DNA from: Metasolibacillus meyeri
GTDB lineage: Bacteria; Bacillota; Bacilli; Bacillales_A; Planococcaceae
Reading direction: 5' to 3'
Assembly (NCBI RefSeq): GCF_003049505.1
Contig: NZ_PYWN01000018.1
Span: 1-32,934, forward strand
DNA: 32,934 nt
Positions 14,849-23,014 of the stretch are shown one piece after another; position 1 is the first letter of the stretch, and the number at the start of each line of letters is the position of its first letter. The notes beneath the pieces are model-generated. The model did no database searches, was not told the DNA's origin, and worked only from the letters and a program-made list of their open reading frames with translations. Made by a program: the position numbers and the translations under genes.

Positions 14849-15005
14849 CAGCATTTTATAAATATTCTAACAATTTTACGCTTTAAACCGCTAAATCAAA
14901 GCTTTTTTCTTAATTGTGAATTTTTTGTGTCTTAGGTCTTTAATTGCATCACTTAGATTTTTATAAGGAATGATTGTAAGATGCATAAGCAAATAAAAAT
15001 TTCCA

Positions 15006-15034
15006 TTGCTCTCTGACCGAATTTTAGTTATAAT
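15006..15034 (+). promoter_or_regulatory. Sigma-A promoter for queT
   Basis: TTGCTC at 15006-15011, a 17-nt spacer and a perfect TATAAT at 15029-15034. Transcription would start near 15041, just before the preQ1 aptamer. Confidence 0.65.
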
Positions 15035-15054
15035 TCATGATTGTGCCTATGCAC

Positions 15055-15093
15055 CGTGGTTCGTAACCATCCCACGTGAACAAAACTAGGAGG
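15055..15093 (+). ncRNA. preQ1-I riboswitch
   Basis: The stem CGTGG / CCACG encloses the loop TTCGTAACCAT, followed by the A-rich tail GAACAAAACTAGG that forms the H-type pseudoknot of class I preQ1 aptamers; the tail and loop closely resemble the Thermoanaerobacter aptamer. The end of the tail runs into the queT ribosome binding site (aggagg, 15088-15093), so preQ1 binding would hide it and block translation. The downstream gene encodes a queuosine-precursor transporter, which fits. Confidence 0.85.
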
Positions 15094-15102
15094 AATTTAA
15101 TT

Positions 15103-15588
15103 ATGAAAGTCAAATTTTTAGCAGCAAGTGCAATCATTGCTGCGTTGTATATTGCTGTAACGATGCTTGTTGCACCAATTAGCTTTGGACAAGTGCAGTT
15201 CCGTATTGCGGAGATGTTTAACCATTTAGTCGCATTTAATCCGCGCTATATGATTGGCGTGACACTTGGTGTACTTATTTCTAATTTCCTATTATCTTCA
15301 ATTGGACCACTCGATTTAATTTTCGGTGTAGGTCATACGATTGTTACATTAGGAATTTTTATTTTCATTTGCAAGTTTGTCGAAAATATTTGGGCACGTT
15401 TAATCATCAATACGTTTTTATTTACGTTCACGATGTTTATTATTGCGTACCAATTAAATTTAGTCTTGGAGCTACCATTTTGGGAAACTTGGCTTTTTGT
15501 AGCAGTTGGTGAATTTGCTGTATTAGCGATTAGCGCACCAATTATGTACGCATTGAACAAGCGACTTGATTTTAAAAATTTAATTTAA
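15103..15588 (+). CDS. queT: Queuosine precursor transporter QueT
   Basis: A 161-aa membrane protein of the QueT family, the substrate-specificity (S) component of an energy-coupling-factor type transporter that takes up preQ1 or a related queuosine precursor. About five hydrophobic helices fill it; family segments are AALYIAVTMLVAPISFGQVQ, FRIAEMFNHLVAFNPRY and GVGHTIVTLGIFIF. The ATG at 15103 is nine bases from aggagg; an in-frame ATG upstream would put codons into the riboswitch. It is regulated by the preQ1 riboswitch directly upstream. ECF ATPase and T subunits are not in the window and are probably shared from elsewhere. Confidence 0.95.
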   Translation: MKVKFLAASAIIAALYIAVTMLVAPISFGQVQFRIAEMFNHLVAFNPRYMIGVTLGVLISNFLLSSIGPLDLIFGVGHTIVTLGIFIFICKFVENIWARLIINTFLFTFTMFIIAYQLNLVLELPFWETWLFVAVGEFAVLAISAPIMYALNKRLDFKNLI

Positions 15589-15593
15589 ATTTT

Positions 15594-15631
15594 AAGGGTT
15601 GATGGAAAAAGAAATTTTTCTGTCAGCCCTT
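15594..15631 (+). terminator. Terminator of queT
   Basis: A long hairpin: aagggttgat (15594-15603) pairs with gtcagccctt (15622-15631) including G-U pairs, continued inside by gaaaaa / tttttc. A T-rich stretch follows (aacttttattttgattttg). Confidence 0.6.
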
Positions 15632-15636
15632 AACTT

Positions 15637-15790
15637 TTATTTTGATTTTGATTCAGCAACAATCTTTATTAGTTGCGAAAGCGAAGCGGCAACAACAACA
15701 GATACAAATAGGAAAACCCTCGCTAAAGCTTCGGCGAATGTCGCAAATTTTGCAAAGGCCCCTCTTTTGAGCTCAAACAAATCTCAACAA
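15637..15790 (-). pseudogene. Possible frameshifted small membrane protein (~50 aa)
   Basis: On the minus strand gggagg (15798-15803) lies seven bases before TTG at 15790, which opens only six codons. Moving one frame, an uninterrupted coding-like frame (15780 to 15637) reads LFELKRGAFAKFATFAEALA, then a hydrophobic stretch RVFLFVSVVVAASLSQLI and a polar tail SKSK. Loss of one T near 15779-15781 would join the ribosome binding site to that frame. I do not recognise the protein. It could be a broken gene, a base error, or chance; the overlapping plus-strand frame (15599-15841) is less protein-like and lacks a ribosome binding site. Confidence 0.35.
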
Positions 15791-15840
15791 GTACCATCCT
15801 CCCTCTTTCACCCTAAACATAATTTTTTATTCAGAATTAA

Positions 15841-15869
15841 TTGACTTTTTAGTGCATACCTTTTACAAT
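15841..15869 (+). promoter_or_regulatory. Sigma-A promoter of the trp operon
   Basis: TTGACT (15841-15846), a 17-nt spacer and TACAAT (15864-15869). The T-box leader follows, starting near 15876. Confidence 0.75.
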
Positions 15870-15875
15870 GACACT

Positions 15876-16199
15876 ACATCTTTGTTCGGGTATGGTAGCA
15901 GGTTGCGGGAGCGCGACCACCACTAGACGAGATGAGTAGAGCTGAGCTGAGAAAAATTGATGACTAAGAATAGTAGTAATTGCTTTATGCATTAGAGAGC
16001 GCGTGGTTGGTGGAAACGCGTCATAAACAATTATGAATGGGCCTTAGGAGAGCTGTCGGCATTTATTTGTTGATGGACGGATTTCCCCTACGTTATAAGG
16101 GGTACTAGAGTGGAAGCAAATAGGCTTCAAACTGGGGTGGCAACGCGGTATTTATCGTCCTCTACAAAGGGAATTTTTCCTTTTGTAGAGGACTTTTTT
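15876..16199 (+). ncRNA. T-box riboswitch, tryptophan-specific
   Basis: The T-box sequence GGGGTGGCAACGCGG (16134-16148) is the antiterminator bulge region; its TGGC would pair with the GCCA end of uncharged tRNA-Trp. The stem I specifier loop contains ATGAATGGGCC, with TGG (16038-16040) as the Trp codon, and stem I shows the usual AGTA and AGAGAG elements upstream. The terminator is a 12-bp perfect stem (16157-16168 with 16182-16193) and a T-run. Low charged tRNA-Trp would favour readthrough into the trp genes. Confidence 0.93.
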
Positions 16200-16221
16200 C
16201 ATTTTGAAGGGAGGAAAAAAT

Positions 16222-16995
16222 ATGCAAAAAACTTCACGTACGACGATTCGTAAAATAAATGGTGACTGCTTAACACCGATTGTACTTTTTAATAGACTGC
16301 AAGGAACGCAAAAATTTTTACTGGAAAGCGCCACAAAGCACGAAACGGCTGGACGCTATTCCTTTATTGGAGCAAATCCACGTAAAACATATAGTGGTAA
16401 AGGGAATGCTTTACAAGAAATTAGCGATGTCACATATAGCCATCATGGTGACTTAATTCAATCACTGAAGCAAATGATGCCACGCATTTCTCAGCATACG
16501 AAGTATCCTTTTATGGGTGGAGCTATCGGCTATATTCGTGAGAATGAGGTGCTTTTCCAAGTATACGATACAGTCATTATTTTTGATCATATGACAGATG
16601 AGCTTGCTATTGTTCATACGAATATTGAAATTGAGCAACAAACACCTAATTTAGATGAGCTCATCGAACAATTAACGAATGGCACAACAAATGAAAATCA
16701 TCATGCAGCCTTTGTGGACTATCGTAAATTCCGCATTGAGCAAAGAGCAGCTTATTTATATTATGTAGAATTCGCGGATCATACACTGATTGGCTCTTCA
16801 ACACATAGTGTAATTAATGTAAAGGATAGCGTCATTACGACAACGCTTCCTACAGTCAGGGAGTGGACACAAGATGAGCAGCTCCCCCCTTCTGCCCACT
16901 CAATTGATGCATTGGCAGAAGCAGCGAAAAGTGTTCCAGCTATGCTAGGCTATATCGGCTTTAATGGGCAAATTGATTTTACAGCGGAAGGATGA
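16222..16995 (+). pseudogene. trpE: Shrunken TrpE relic (257 aa), catalytic motifs lost
   Basis: This occupies the trpE position and keeps clear TrpE segments: SATKHETAGRYSFIGANPRK in the N-terminal domain, then FMGGAIGYIRENE, VIIFDHMTDELAIVHTN, AYLYYVEFADHTLIGSS and finally LGYIGFNGQIDF. Normal TrpE has roughly 460-515 residues. Here the chorismate-binding core is missing: no GDIFQ-type motif, GSSPE has become GSSTH, PIAGTRPRG has become LPTVREW, and the blocks with the LVDLxRND and GTVSGAPK motifs as well as everything after the GYIGFNG strand (AIRT, QAGAGIVADS) are absent. Several deletions are needed, yet the frame stays open and ends five bases before trpD. gggagg precedes the ATG. Anthranilate synthase activity is not expected; a retained structural, regulatory or merely coupling role is possible. 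Confidence 0.75.
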
Positions 16996-17000
16996 GTCGT

Positions 17001-18029
17001 ATGTCACTACAACAATATACAGCGAAAATTAACAAAAGCGAAAATTTATTACTCAATGACATGAAGGTAGCAGCAACGCTTGTTTTCGATGAAACAACAC
17101 CTGCGCAAGATATTGCCAATTTTTTAACTAGCTTAAGTGCTAAAGGTGAGACAGCACAAGAAGTTGCAGGTCTTGCGATGATTATGCGCGATAACGCACT
17201 TAAAATTAATGTGCCTGAAGGAATTTATATTGATAACTGTGGTACTGGTGGCGATGGCTTACAAAGCTTTAATATTAGCACAACAACAGCCTTTGTCCTT
17301 GCTGGTGGTGGCTTGCTTGTCGCCAAGCATGGCAATCGCAAAATATCAAGTGCTGCTGGTAGCTCCGACGTTTTGGAAGCTTTACAAATTCGATTGCTCC
17401 CTTCTGTTGAAGAAACATCTGAGCTACTCACACAACATGGCATCGCTTTTTTACATGCACCAAATATGCACCCTAAATTAAGGCGTATCGGTGAAATACG
17501 CCGCTCAATTGGCAAGCCAACCATCTTTAATTTAGTTGGCCCTTTGACCAATCCTGTTCCTTTAAAGACGCAATTTGTCGGTATTAATCGTCCGCATTTT
17601 ACGACAGATTATGCGGAAGTTTTGCACATGCTAGGACGCGAGCGGGCGATTGTCGTTTCGGGCACGCAAGGTATGGATGAAGCATCGTTAGCAGGAGAAA
17701 ATACTTTTGCTCTGCTTGATCATGGTGACATTATTCCATTCAAATTACGCGCAGAGGATGTTGGCTTAACTGCCGCACCATTAGCAGCAATTCGCGGTGG
17801 AGATGCACAGGAAAACGCGAAAATTATGCTGAATTTATTAAATGGCCAACAAAATGCTTATTTAGATACAGTATTGCTCAACGCAGGTATTGGCTTCTTT
17901 GCATATGGCTCCGCTACAACAATTAAAGAAGGTATCGAAATGGCGAGGGATAGTATTTTTTCAGGTCGCGCTCTAGATAAATTACAAGCAGTCGTTGCCT
18001 ATTCACAGCATAAGGAGGGTGTCCAATGA
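17001..18029 (+). CDS. trpD: Anthranilate phosphoribosyltransferase
   Basis: TrpD joins anthranilate to PRPP, the second step of tryptophan synthesis. Motifs are intact: the glycine-rich DNCGTGGDGLQSFNIST, AKHGNRKISSAAGSSDVLEA for PRPP binding, the anthranilate-site APNMHPKLRRIGEIRRSIG, NLVGPLTNP and the Mg-binding pair in QGMDEASLAG. Length (342 aa) is normal. The ATG at 17001 is eight bases from ggaagga; an ATG at 16992 overlaps the relic's stop (ATGA) but lies inside that ribosome binding site. Translation is likely coupled to the upstream relic. Its intact state implies the cell still uses anthranilate from some source. Confidence 0.95.
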   Translation: MSLQQYTAKINKSENLLLNDMKVAATLVFDETTPAQDIANFLTSLSAKGETAQEVAGLAMIMRDNALKINVPEGIYIDNCGTGGDGLQSFNISTTTAFVLAGGGLLVAKHGNRKISSAAGSSDVLEALQIRLLPSVEETSELLTQHGIAFLHAPNMHPKLRRIGEIRRSIGKPTIFNLVGPLTNPVPLKTQFVGINRPHFTTDYAEVLHMLGRERAIVVSGTQGMDEASLAGENTFALLDHGDIIPFKLRAEDVGLTAAPLAAIRGGDAQENAKIMLNLLNGQQNAYLDTVLLNAGIGFFAYGSATTIKEGIEMARDSIFSGRALDKLQAVVAYSQHKEGVQ

Positions 18030-18814
18030 CGATTTTAACGAAAATTATTGAGCATAAAAAAACAGAATTACATGACTTACGCGCTGTACAACCCGATTTT
18101 ATCGAGACGGTGAAGCGCCCTTCTCTTTATGAGCGTTTACGCCAAGCGACGACCGTGCAGGTAATTGCTGAAATGAAGCGCGCCTCCCCTTCAAAGGGTG
18201 ATATTGCAACACATGTCGAGCCTGTGGAGCAAGCAAAAATTTATGCAGCCGCGGGAGCAGTTTGTATTTCTGTGTTGACAGAAAGTAAATTTTTCAAAGG
18301 TTCTTTTGCCGATTTAAATGCGGTGGCACAGGCCGTTGATATCCCTTTACTGTGCAAGGATTTTATTATAGATTCAGTGCAAATTGACTATGCAAAGGCT
18401 GCGGGGGCATCCGTTATTTTATTAATTGTTGCCGCTTTAACAGATGAGGAACTCCATTCTCTACATGACTATGCAACCTTTTTAGGACTAGATGTTTTAG
18501 TAGAAGTACATGATGTTGAAGAACTAGAGCGCGCATTAAAAATAAACCCGAAAATTGTCGGTGTCAATAACCGTAACTTAAAAACGTTCGAGGTAGATTT
18601 AGCACAAACAGCAGAGGTAGCACGTCACTTAACAAATAGCGATATCGCCTTTATTAGCGAGAGCGGCATTTGGGTGCCTGAAGATACAGCAACGGTAGCC
18701 GCAGCTGGAGCCCGTGCTGTACTTGTTGGCGAATCACTTATGCGCAGCAACAATGTAGCCGATGATTTACAGGCATTGCAAATTCCATTAGTGAAGGCTG
18801 GTGAAGCGCAGTGA
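18026..18814 (+). CDS. trpC: Indole-3-glycerol phosphate synthase
   Basis: TrpC closes the indole ring from CdRP, a (beta/alpha)8-barrel enzyme. Active-site segments are VIAEMKRASPSKG (Glu49, Lys51), LLCKDFIID (catalytic Lys111), VLVEVHD (Glu160), GVNNRNLKTFEVD and FISESGI. Length is 262 aa, as usual. The ATG at 18026 overlaps the trpD stop by four bases (ATGA) and follows aaggagg. Ends in a four-base overlap with trpF. Confidence 0.97.
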   Translation: MTILTKIIEHKKTELHDLRAVQPDFIETVKRPSLYERLRQATTVQVIAEMKRASPSKGDIATHVEPVEQAKIYAAAGAVCISVLTESKFFKGSFADLNAVAQAVDIPLLCKDFIIDSVQIDYAKAAGASVILLIVAALTDEELHSLHDYATFLGLDVLVEVHDVEELERALKINPKIVGVNNRNLKTFEVDLAQTAEVARHLTNSDIAFISESGIWVPEDTATVAAAGARAVLVGESLMRSNNVADDLQALQIPLVKAGEAQ

Positions 18815-19425
18815 CAATGGTCAAAATATGCGGCTTAAAAATGCCTGAACATGTCGAAACAGCGGTGCAAGCTGGCGCGGATTTTGTCGGATTTGTCTTT
18901 GCTCCAAGTAAACGCCGCATTGCGGTAGAGGAAGCGAAAGAGCTTGCGAAACAAATACCTACAAACGTCAAAAAGGTAGGGGTATTCGTCAATGAGGATG
19001 CGGAAACAATTCGCACAATCGCTGAGACGGTTCCACTCGATTATATTCAATATCATGGTGACGAAACGAATGATTTTATTCAGCAGATCGGCTTACCTGC
19101 ATTAAAGGCATTTTCAGTGCACAATGCCGATGATGTGAAAAAGGCGGCAGCCTTTGGGGTAGATTATTATTTATTTGATGCACCTGGCACCGATTTTCGT
19201 GGTGGCAGTGGGCATACATTCGATTGGTCTTTACTAGAAGAGGCAAGCATTCCAAGTGAGAAGGTCATCGTTGCAGGTGGCTTAACGGTTGATAATGTAG
19301 CCGAGGCGATTCAATTCTTCCAACCTGTGGCAGTCGATGTATCAAGTGGTGTGGAACGTGATGGTGTAAAGGATTCAGCATTAATTCAAGCATTTATCCA
19401 CAATGCGAAAGGAGCAATACGATGA
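18811..19425 (+). CDS. trpF: Phosphoribosylanthranilate isomerase
   Basis: TrpF converts PRA to CdRP by an Amadori rearrangement. The general base Cys is in VKICGLK (Cys7), other family blocks are [50 protein letters not shown] and the general-acid Asp in [14 protein letters not shown]. Length is 204 aa. The GTG at 18811 overlaps the trpC stop (GTGA); an ATG at 18817 is an alternative but lacks its own ribosome binding site. Confidence 0.96.
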   Translation: MTMVKICGLKMPEHVETAVQAGADFVGFVFAPSKRRIAVEEAKELAKQIPTNVKKVGVFVNEDAETIRTIAETVPLDYIQYHGDETNDFIQQIGLPALKAFSVHNADDVKKAAAFGVDYYLFDAPGTDFRGGSGHTFDWSLLEEASIPSEKVIVAGGLTVDNVAEAIQFFQPVAVDVSSGVERDGVKDSALIQAFIHNAKGAIR

Positions 19426-20609
19426 CAACTGTAACAGGACGTTTCGGTGAATATGGCGGGCAATTCGTACCTGAAACATTGATGACACCTCTTCTTGAGC
19501 TAGAGCAAGCTTATGAAGAAGCGCAAAATAACGCAGAGTTTTTGGCGCAATTTCAATATTATTTACAGCAATATGTCGGACGTGAGACACCTCTTTATTT
19601 CGCGGAGCGCCTAACGGCAAAATGCAGTGGTGCAAAAATTTATTTAAAGCGTGAAGATTTAAACCATACAGGTGCACATAAAATTAATAACGCGATTGGA
19701 CAAGCACTTTTAGCAAAGCGCATGGGCAAAAGGAAAATCGTTGCCGAAACAGGAGCAGGACAGCATGGTGTCGCAACAGCGACAGCATGTGCATTACTCG
19801 ATTTAGAATGCATCGTTTATATGGGCGCAGAAGATGTAAGACGCCAAGCATTGAATGTTTTCCGTATGGAGCTGCTCGGCGCAAAAGTTGTGTCCGTTGA
19901 AAAAGGTTCTGCTACTTTAAAAGACGCAGTAAATGAAGCTCTACGCCATTGGGTAACGCATGTAGAAGACACACATTATATTTTAGGCTCAGCACTTGGT
20001 CCACACCCCTTCCCTACGATTGTTCGCGATTTTCAACGTGTGATTGGTGATGAAACACGTGCTCAAATTGTTGAACAAGAAGGACGACTACCCGACACAG
20101 TAATTGCTTGCATCGGTGGAGGGAGTAATGCCATCGGGATGTTTTATCCCTTCGTTGAGGATGAGGATGTACAATTGATTGGCGTTGAGGCAGCTGGTGC
20201 AGGCCTTGCGACAGGAAAACATGCAGCAGCGATTTATGGCGCACAAAAAGGGGTACTGCACGGTGCGTATATGTATTTATTACAGGATGAAAATGGCTTT
20301 GTACAGGAGGCGCATTCCATTTCAGCGGGACTTGATTACCCTGGTGTGGGACCCGAGCATTGCTATTTAAGCGATATTGGGCGTGCTCTTTATGAAAGCG
20401 TGACAGATGTAGAGGCTTTGGAAGGCGTTAAATTACTGGCTGAAACAGAGGGCATTTTACCAGCTTTAGAAAGCGCTCATGCAATTTATTATGCTGCACA
20501 GTTAGCAAAATCTAAGCCAGCTGATGAAATCATTGTGGTTTGCCTATCAGGTCGTGGTGATAAAGATGTGCATACATTAATTGATGCGATTGGAGGGAAA
20601 GAGGCATGA
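19422..20609 (+). CDS. trpB: Tryptophan synthase beta chain
   Basis: The PLP subunit of tryptophan synthase, joining indole to serine. Motifs: [13 protein letters not shown] at the N-terminus, [16 protein letters not shown] with the PLP lysine Lys87, [23 protein letters not shown] as the phosphate loop, and the C-terminal CLSGRGDKD. Length (395 aa) matches TrpB1, the partner of TrpA. The ATG at 19422 overlaps the trpF stop (ATGA) and follows aaaggag. Confidence 0.98.
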   Translation: MTTVTGRFGEYGGQFVPETLMTPLLELEQAYEEAQNNAEFLAQFQYYLQQYVGRETPLYFAERLTAKCSGAKIYLKREDLNHTGAHKINNAIGQALLAKRMGKRKIVAETGAGQHGVATATACALLDLECIVYMGAEDVRRQALNVFRMELLGAKVVSVEKGSATLKDAVNEALRHWVTHVEDTHYILGSALGPHPFPTIVRDFQRVIGDETRAQIVEQEGRLPDTVIACIGGGSNAIGMFYPFVEDEDVQLIGVEAAGAGLATGKHAAAIYGAQKGVLHGAYMYLLQDENGFVQEAHSISAGLDYPGVGPEHCYLSDIGRALYESVTDVEALEGVKLLAETEGILPALESAHAIYYAAQLAKSKPADEIIVVCLSGRGDKDVHTLIDAIGGKEA

Positions 20610-21370
20610 TTCAAAAAGCAATTGAGCAAGTTTTAGCCAATGGTGATCGTGCATTTGTTCCATATATTATGGCAGGTGATGGTGGGCTAGAAACTTTAAA
20701 AGCGACGATTTTACGTTTGCAGAAAATCGGCGTAACTGCGATTGAGATTGGCATTCCCTTCACCGATCCTGTAGCGGACGGACCAACGATTGAGCTAGCT
20801 GGACAGCGTGCTTTAAAAAATGGCACTACATTAAAATCAACTTTAGCTACTCTAGCAAGCTTTGCAGAGGAAATCACTGTACCGCTTGTTGCGATGACCT
20901 ATTTAAATCCGATTTTAGCATACGGTGCTGAAAAATTTGCCCACGATGCAAAGCAAGCAGGTATTCATGGTGTCATTATTCCTGATATGCCATTGGAGGA
21001 GCGTGCGATTATTTATCAGGCACTACAGCAGGAGCAAATAGCACTTATCCAGCTGATTTCTTTAACAAGCCCTGCTGAGCGTATCAAAAAATTAGCAGCA
21101 GCGAGTGAAGGCTTTATATATGCAGTCACAGTGAATGGCATCACCGGTGCACGCAACGCTTTTGCAGATGAGCTAGAAAAGCATTTCGCCAAATTGAAGG
21201 CAGCTAGCCCTATCCCTGTATTAGCTGGCTTCGGTATTTCCACACCTGAGCATGTAAAAAAATTCGCTAGCTTTAGCGATGGCGTGATTGTTGGTAGTAA
21301 AATTGTTGACGCTCTCGCAAATGATGATTGGGAGACGGTTGAAGCATTAGTAGTGGCTTCGAAAAAATGA
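20606..21370 (+). CDS. trpA: Tryptophan synthase alpha chain
   Basis: The alpha subunit releases indole from indole-3-glycerol phosphate and passes it to TrpB. Catalytic residues are in [20 protein letters not shown] (Glu47, Asp58); [31 protein letters not shown] and [12 protein letters not shown] form the phosphate-binding part of the barrel. Length is 254 aa. The ATG at 20606 overlaps the trpB stop (ATGA) and follows gggagg-like purines. Last gene of the operon; a hairpin follows immediately. Confidence 0.97.
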   Translation: MIQKAIEQVLANGDRAFVPYIMAGDGGLETLKATILRLQKIGVTAIEIGIPFTDPVADGPTIELAGQRALKNGTTLKSTLATLASFAEEITVPLVAMTYLNPILAYGAEKFAHDAKQAGIHGVIIPDMPLEERAIIYQALQQEQIALIQLISLTSPAERIKKLAAASEGFIYAVTVNGITGARNAFADELEKHFAKLKAASPIPVLAGFGISTPEHVKKFASFSDGVIVGSKIVDALANDDWETVEALVVASKK

Positions 21371-21374
21371 AATT

Positions 21375-21408
21375 ATGTAGAGAAAGTGGTTGCACACTTT
21401 CTCTACAT
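21375..21408. terminator. Shared hairpin between trpA and the NIF3 gene
   Basis: A 14-bp perfect stem (21375-21388 with 21395-21408), loop of six. The NIF3 stop codon lies in its right arm. The T-rich tail is better on the minus strand, so it may be a bidirectional terminator favouring the NIF3 gene. Confidence 0.65.
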
Positions 21409-22158
21409 TACTTCAAAATGTGTTTCTGGTAATAAAGTTAGTGTGATGCTCGGCTCCAATGCTTTCAGCTTATAAGCTAGGCTTTCCACACCAAAAATTT
21501 CGGTAAATGTATGGCTGCCGACCAACAAATTAATTCCTACAAATTGTGCATATTGAATGGTGTATAAATTTACTTCTCCTGTAATATATGTATCGCAGCC
21601 TTCTTCCACTGCCATTTTCATTGCATCAGAGGAATTTCCTGCGCCTGTTAAAACGCCTATCTTCTTCACAGCTTTATCATTATATTGCCATGCCCGAATC
21701 GGTTCCTTTAGCTTTTCACTCATTTTTTCAACAAGTTCATGAAATGAAAGTTCTTTATTATATTCGCCAATCCCTGGGAGAGAGTTGTTTTGATACACGG
21801 AGTATTTGATAATGTTATCAACCCCAAGTACATTCATTAGTGATGTACAAGTACCAAACTCGACATAATCTAATGGCGCGTGTATCCAAAAGTGGCTAAT
21901 ATCATATTCCTTTAACTTTTCAATACAAGCTTCTTTTAAACCATAGATAAAGTCCCAAGCATCATGGTGTGTCACCATCAAATCTACGTCATGCTTTTTC
22001 GCCTCTTCAATCGTTTCAAGCGATAAATTTGTTGCATAGCCAATTTTTCTGATTTCATCATCCGTTTTATTCGTAAAGCCATACTCATGCTCAATTTGTG
22101 TTAATAGTTCTTCACCGAATAATATGCTTATATACTGTTCAAATTGCGTTATATTCAT
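21403..22158 (-). CDS. NIF3-like (DUF34) metal-binding protein
   Basis: A 251-aa protein of the NIF3/DUF34 family (YqfO/YbgI-like fold). Metal-ligand motifs are visible: DLMVTHHDAWDF in the first half and, near the C-terminus, GSHTFTEIFG; GVLTGAGNSSDAMKMAVEEG with DTYITGEV is the second conserved block. Biochemical role is unsettled; a hydrolase or metal-related role is proposed for the family. It is shorter than the ~370-aa Bacillus YqfO because the inserted CutA-like domain is absent. The ATG at 22158 follows aaaggag; an upstream in-frame extension of 23 codons lacks a ribosome binding site. Confidence 0.85.
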   Translation of the reverse strand: MNITQFEQYISILFGEELLTQIEHEYGFTNKTDDEIRKIGYATNLSLETIEEAKKHDVDLMVTHHDAWDFIYGLKEACIEKLKEYDISHFWIHAPLDYVEFGTCTSLMNVLGVDNIIKYSVYQNNSLPGIGEYNKELSFHELVEKMSEKLKEPIRAWQYNDKAVKKIGVLTGAGNSSDAMKMAVEEGCDTYITGEVNLYTIQYAQFVGINLLVGSHTFTEIFGVESLAYKLKALEPSITLTLLPETHFEVM

Positions 22159-22270
22159 TTGTTGATTCTCCTTTGCCAAGGGCTTAATTGAAAGTCTTGA
22201 TTGTGCAAAATGCATGGTGTGATGCATTTGGCTTCATTATTAAGGGTTGTACTAGCTCTACTGTAATTAG

Positions 22271-22534
22271 TCACACATGCACAAATTGTTGGTTCAACGC
22301 CCATCGAAATATCCCCGTCTCTTCATCAGGACGGCTCGGATTGCTAAATTCTATAACAAAGCCGCACTGCTGGCAAATAGCAGCGTAGTGTGTAAAAACA
22401 ACTTGTATACCGGGCTTTTCAACATTGGAATAGATTTCGTATGGAATAAATATATCATGCGAACAAATATGGCAACGAATCTGTTCATCAAAAATAAATA
22501 GACGGCTTTCTTTTGCTACAAAATAATCGACCAT
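22271..22534 (-). CDS. Small zinc-ribbon protein (87 aa)
   Basis: I do not recognise a named family. Two CxxC pairs, CHIC (residues ~21-24) and CQQC (~54-57), suit one zinc ribbon; the rest is beta-rich (FDEQIRCHICSHDIFIPYEI). The start at 22534 overlaps the stop of the upstream gene by one base (TAATG) and follows aggtg, so it is translated together with the frameshifted zinc-ribbon gene upstream. Function unknown; nucleic-acid or protein binding is possible. Confidence 0.65.
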   Translation of the reverse strand: MVDYFVAKESRLFIFDEQIRCHICSHDIFIPYEIYSNVEKPGIQVVFTHYAAICQQCGFVIEFSNPSRPDEETGIFRWALNQQFVHV

Positions 22535-22781
22535 TAATCGCTCACCTGCACATATTCAATATTGCTGACACCATCATGTTTTTGTTCCTCAAACTTTAAC
22601 GATTGTGCACATGTAGTACACGTCAAAGATTGTAACGTTATTTTCTTTTTTGCACCCCTTGCTCATGATTAACCACTTTGACATATACTTCTCGGTGCCT
22701 AAACGTAGTCCCTTTACAAAATAAACAAACAAGCGGCTTACCAATGATACTTACTTTATATACGCCCCTTCTTCTAACCAT
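22534..22781 (-). pseudogene. Zinc-ribbon gene with single-base frameshift
   Basis: Starting at ATG 22781, seven bases after gaggtg, the frame reads MVRRRGVYKVSIIGKPLVCL, then FCKGTTFRHREVYVKVVNHE and stops at 22638. Another frame continues seamlessly as ITLQSLTCTTCAQSLKFEEQ and runs to the stop overlapping the next gene. One extra A in the A6 run (plus-strand T6 at 22646-22651) would join them to a protein of about 83 residues with two CxxC pairs (CLFC and CTTC), exactly one zinc ribbon. Each half alone would have a half-site. Causes could be gene decay, a homopolymer error, or translational slippage on the A-run. Confidence 0.7.
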
Positions 22782-22936
22782 CCAACAGCACCTCTATTCG
22801 TAAATATAGATTATTTTCTATAAGTTTATCACTATCATTGCATAAATTTTAACTGTGTTTTCTATCGGTTGTATTTCCAAACCGATATCTTCCCTTACAC
22901 TGAGATTCCCCACTGTATTATAATGATAAAATTTAA

Positions 22937-22972
22937 GCTACTTAGCGCCCGAAAATACGGTAACTAAGCAGC
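22937..22972 (-). terminator. Hairpin downstream of tdh
   Basis: gctacttag (22937-22945) and ctaagcagc (22964-22972) form a 9-bp stem with one mismatch, 43 bases past the tdh stop; on the minus strand it is followed by ttaaatttt. The rest of 22782-23014 shows nothing further that I can support. Confidence 0.45.
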
Positions 22973-23014
22973 CTAAAAGGTGTCTTATATATGTCTAAAA
23001 TAACTAGATCAATC

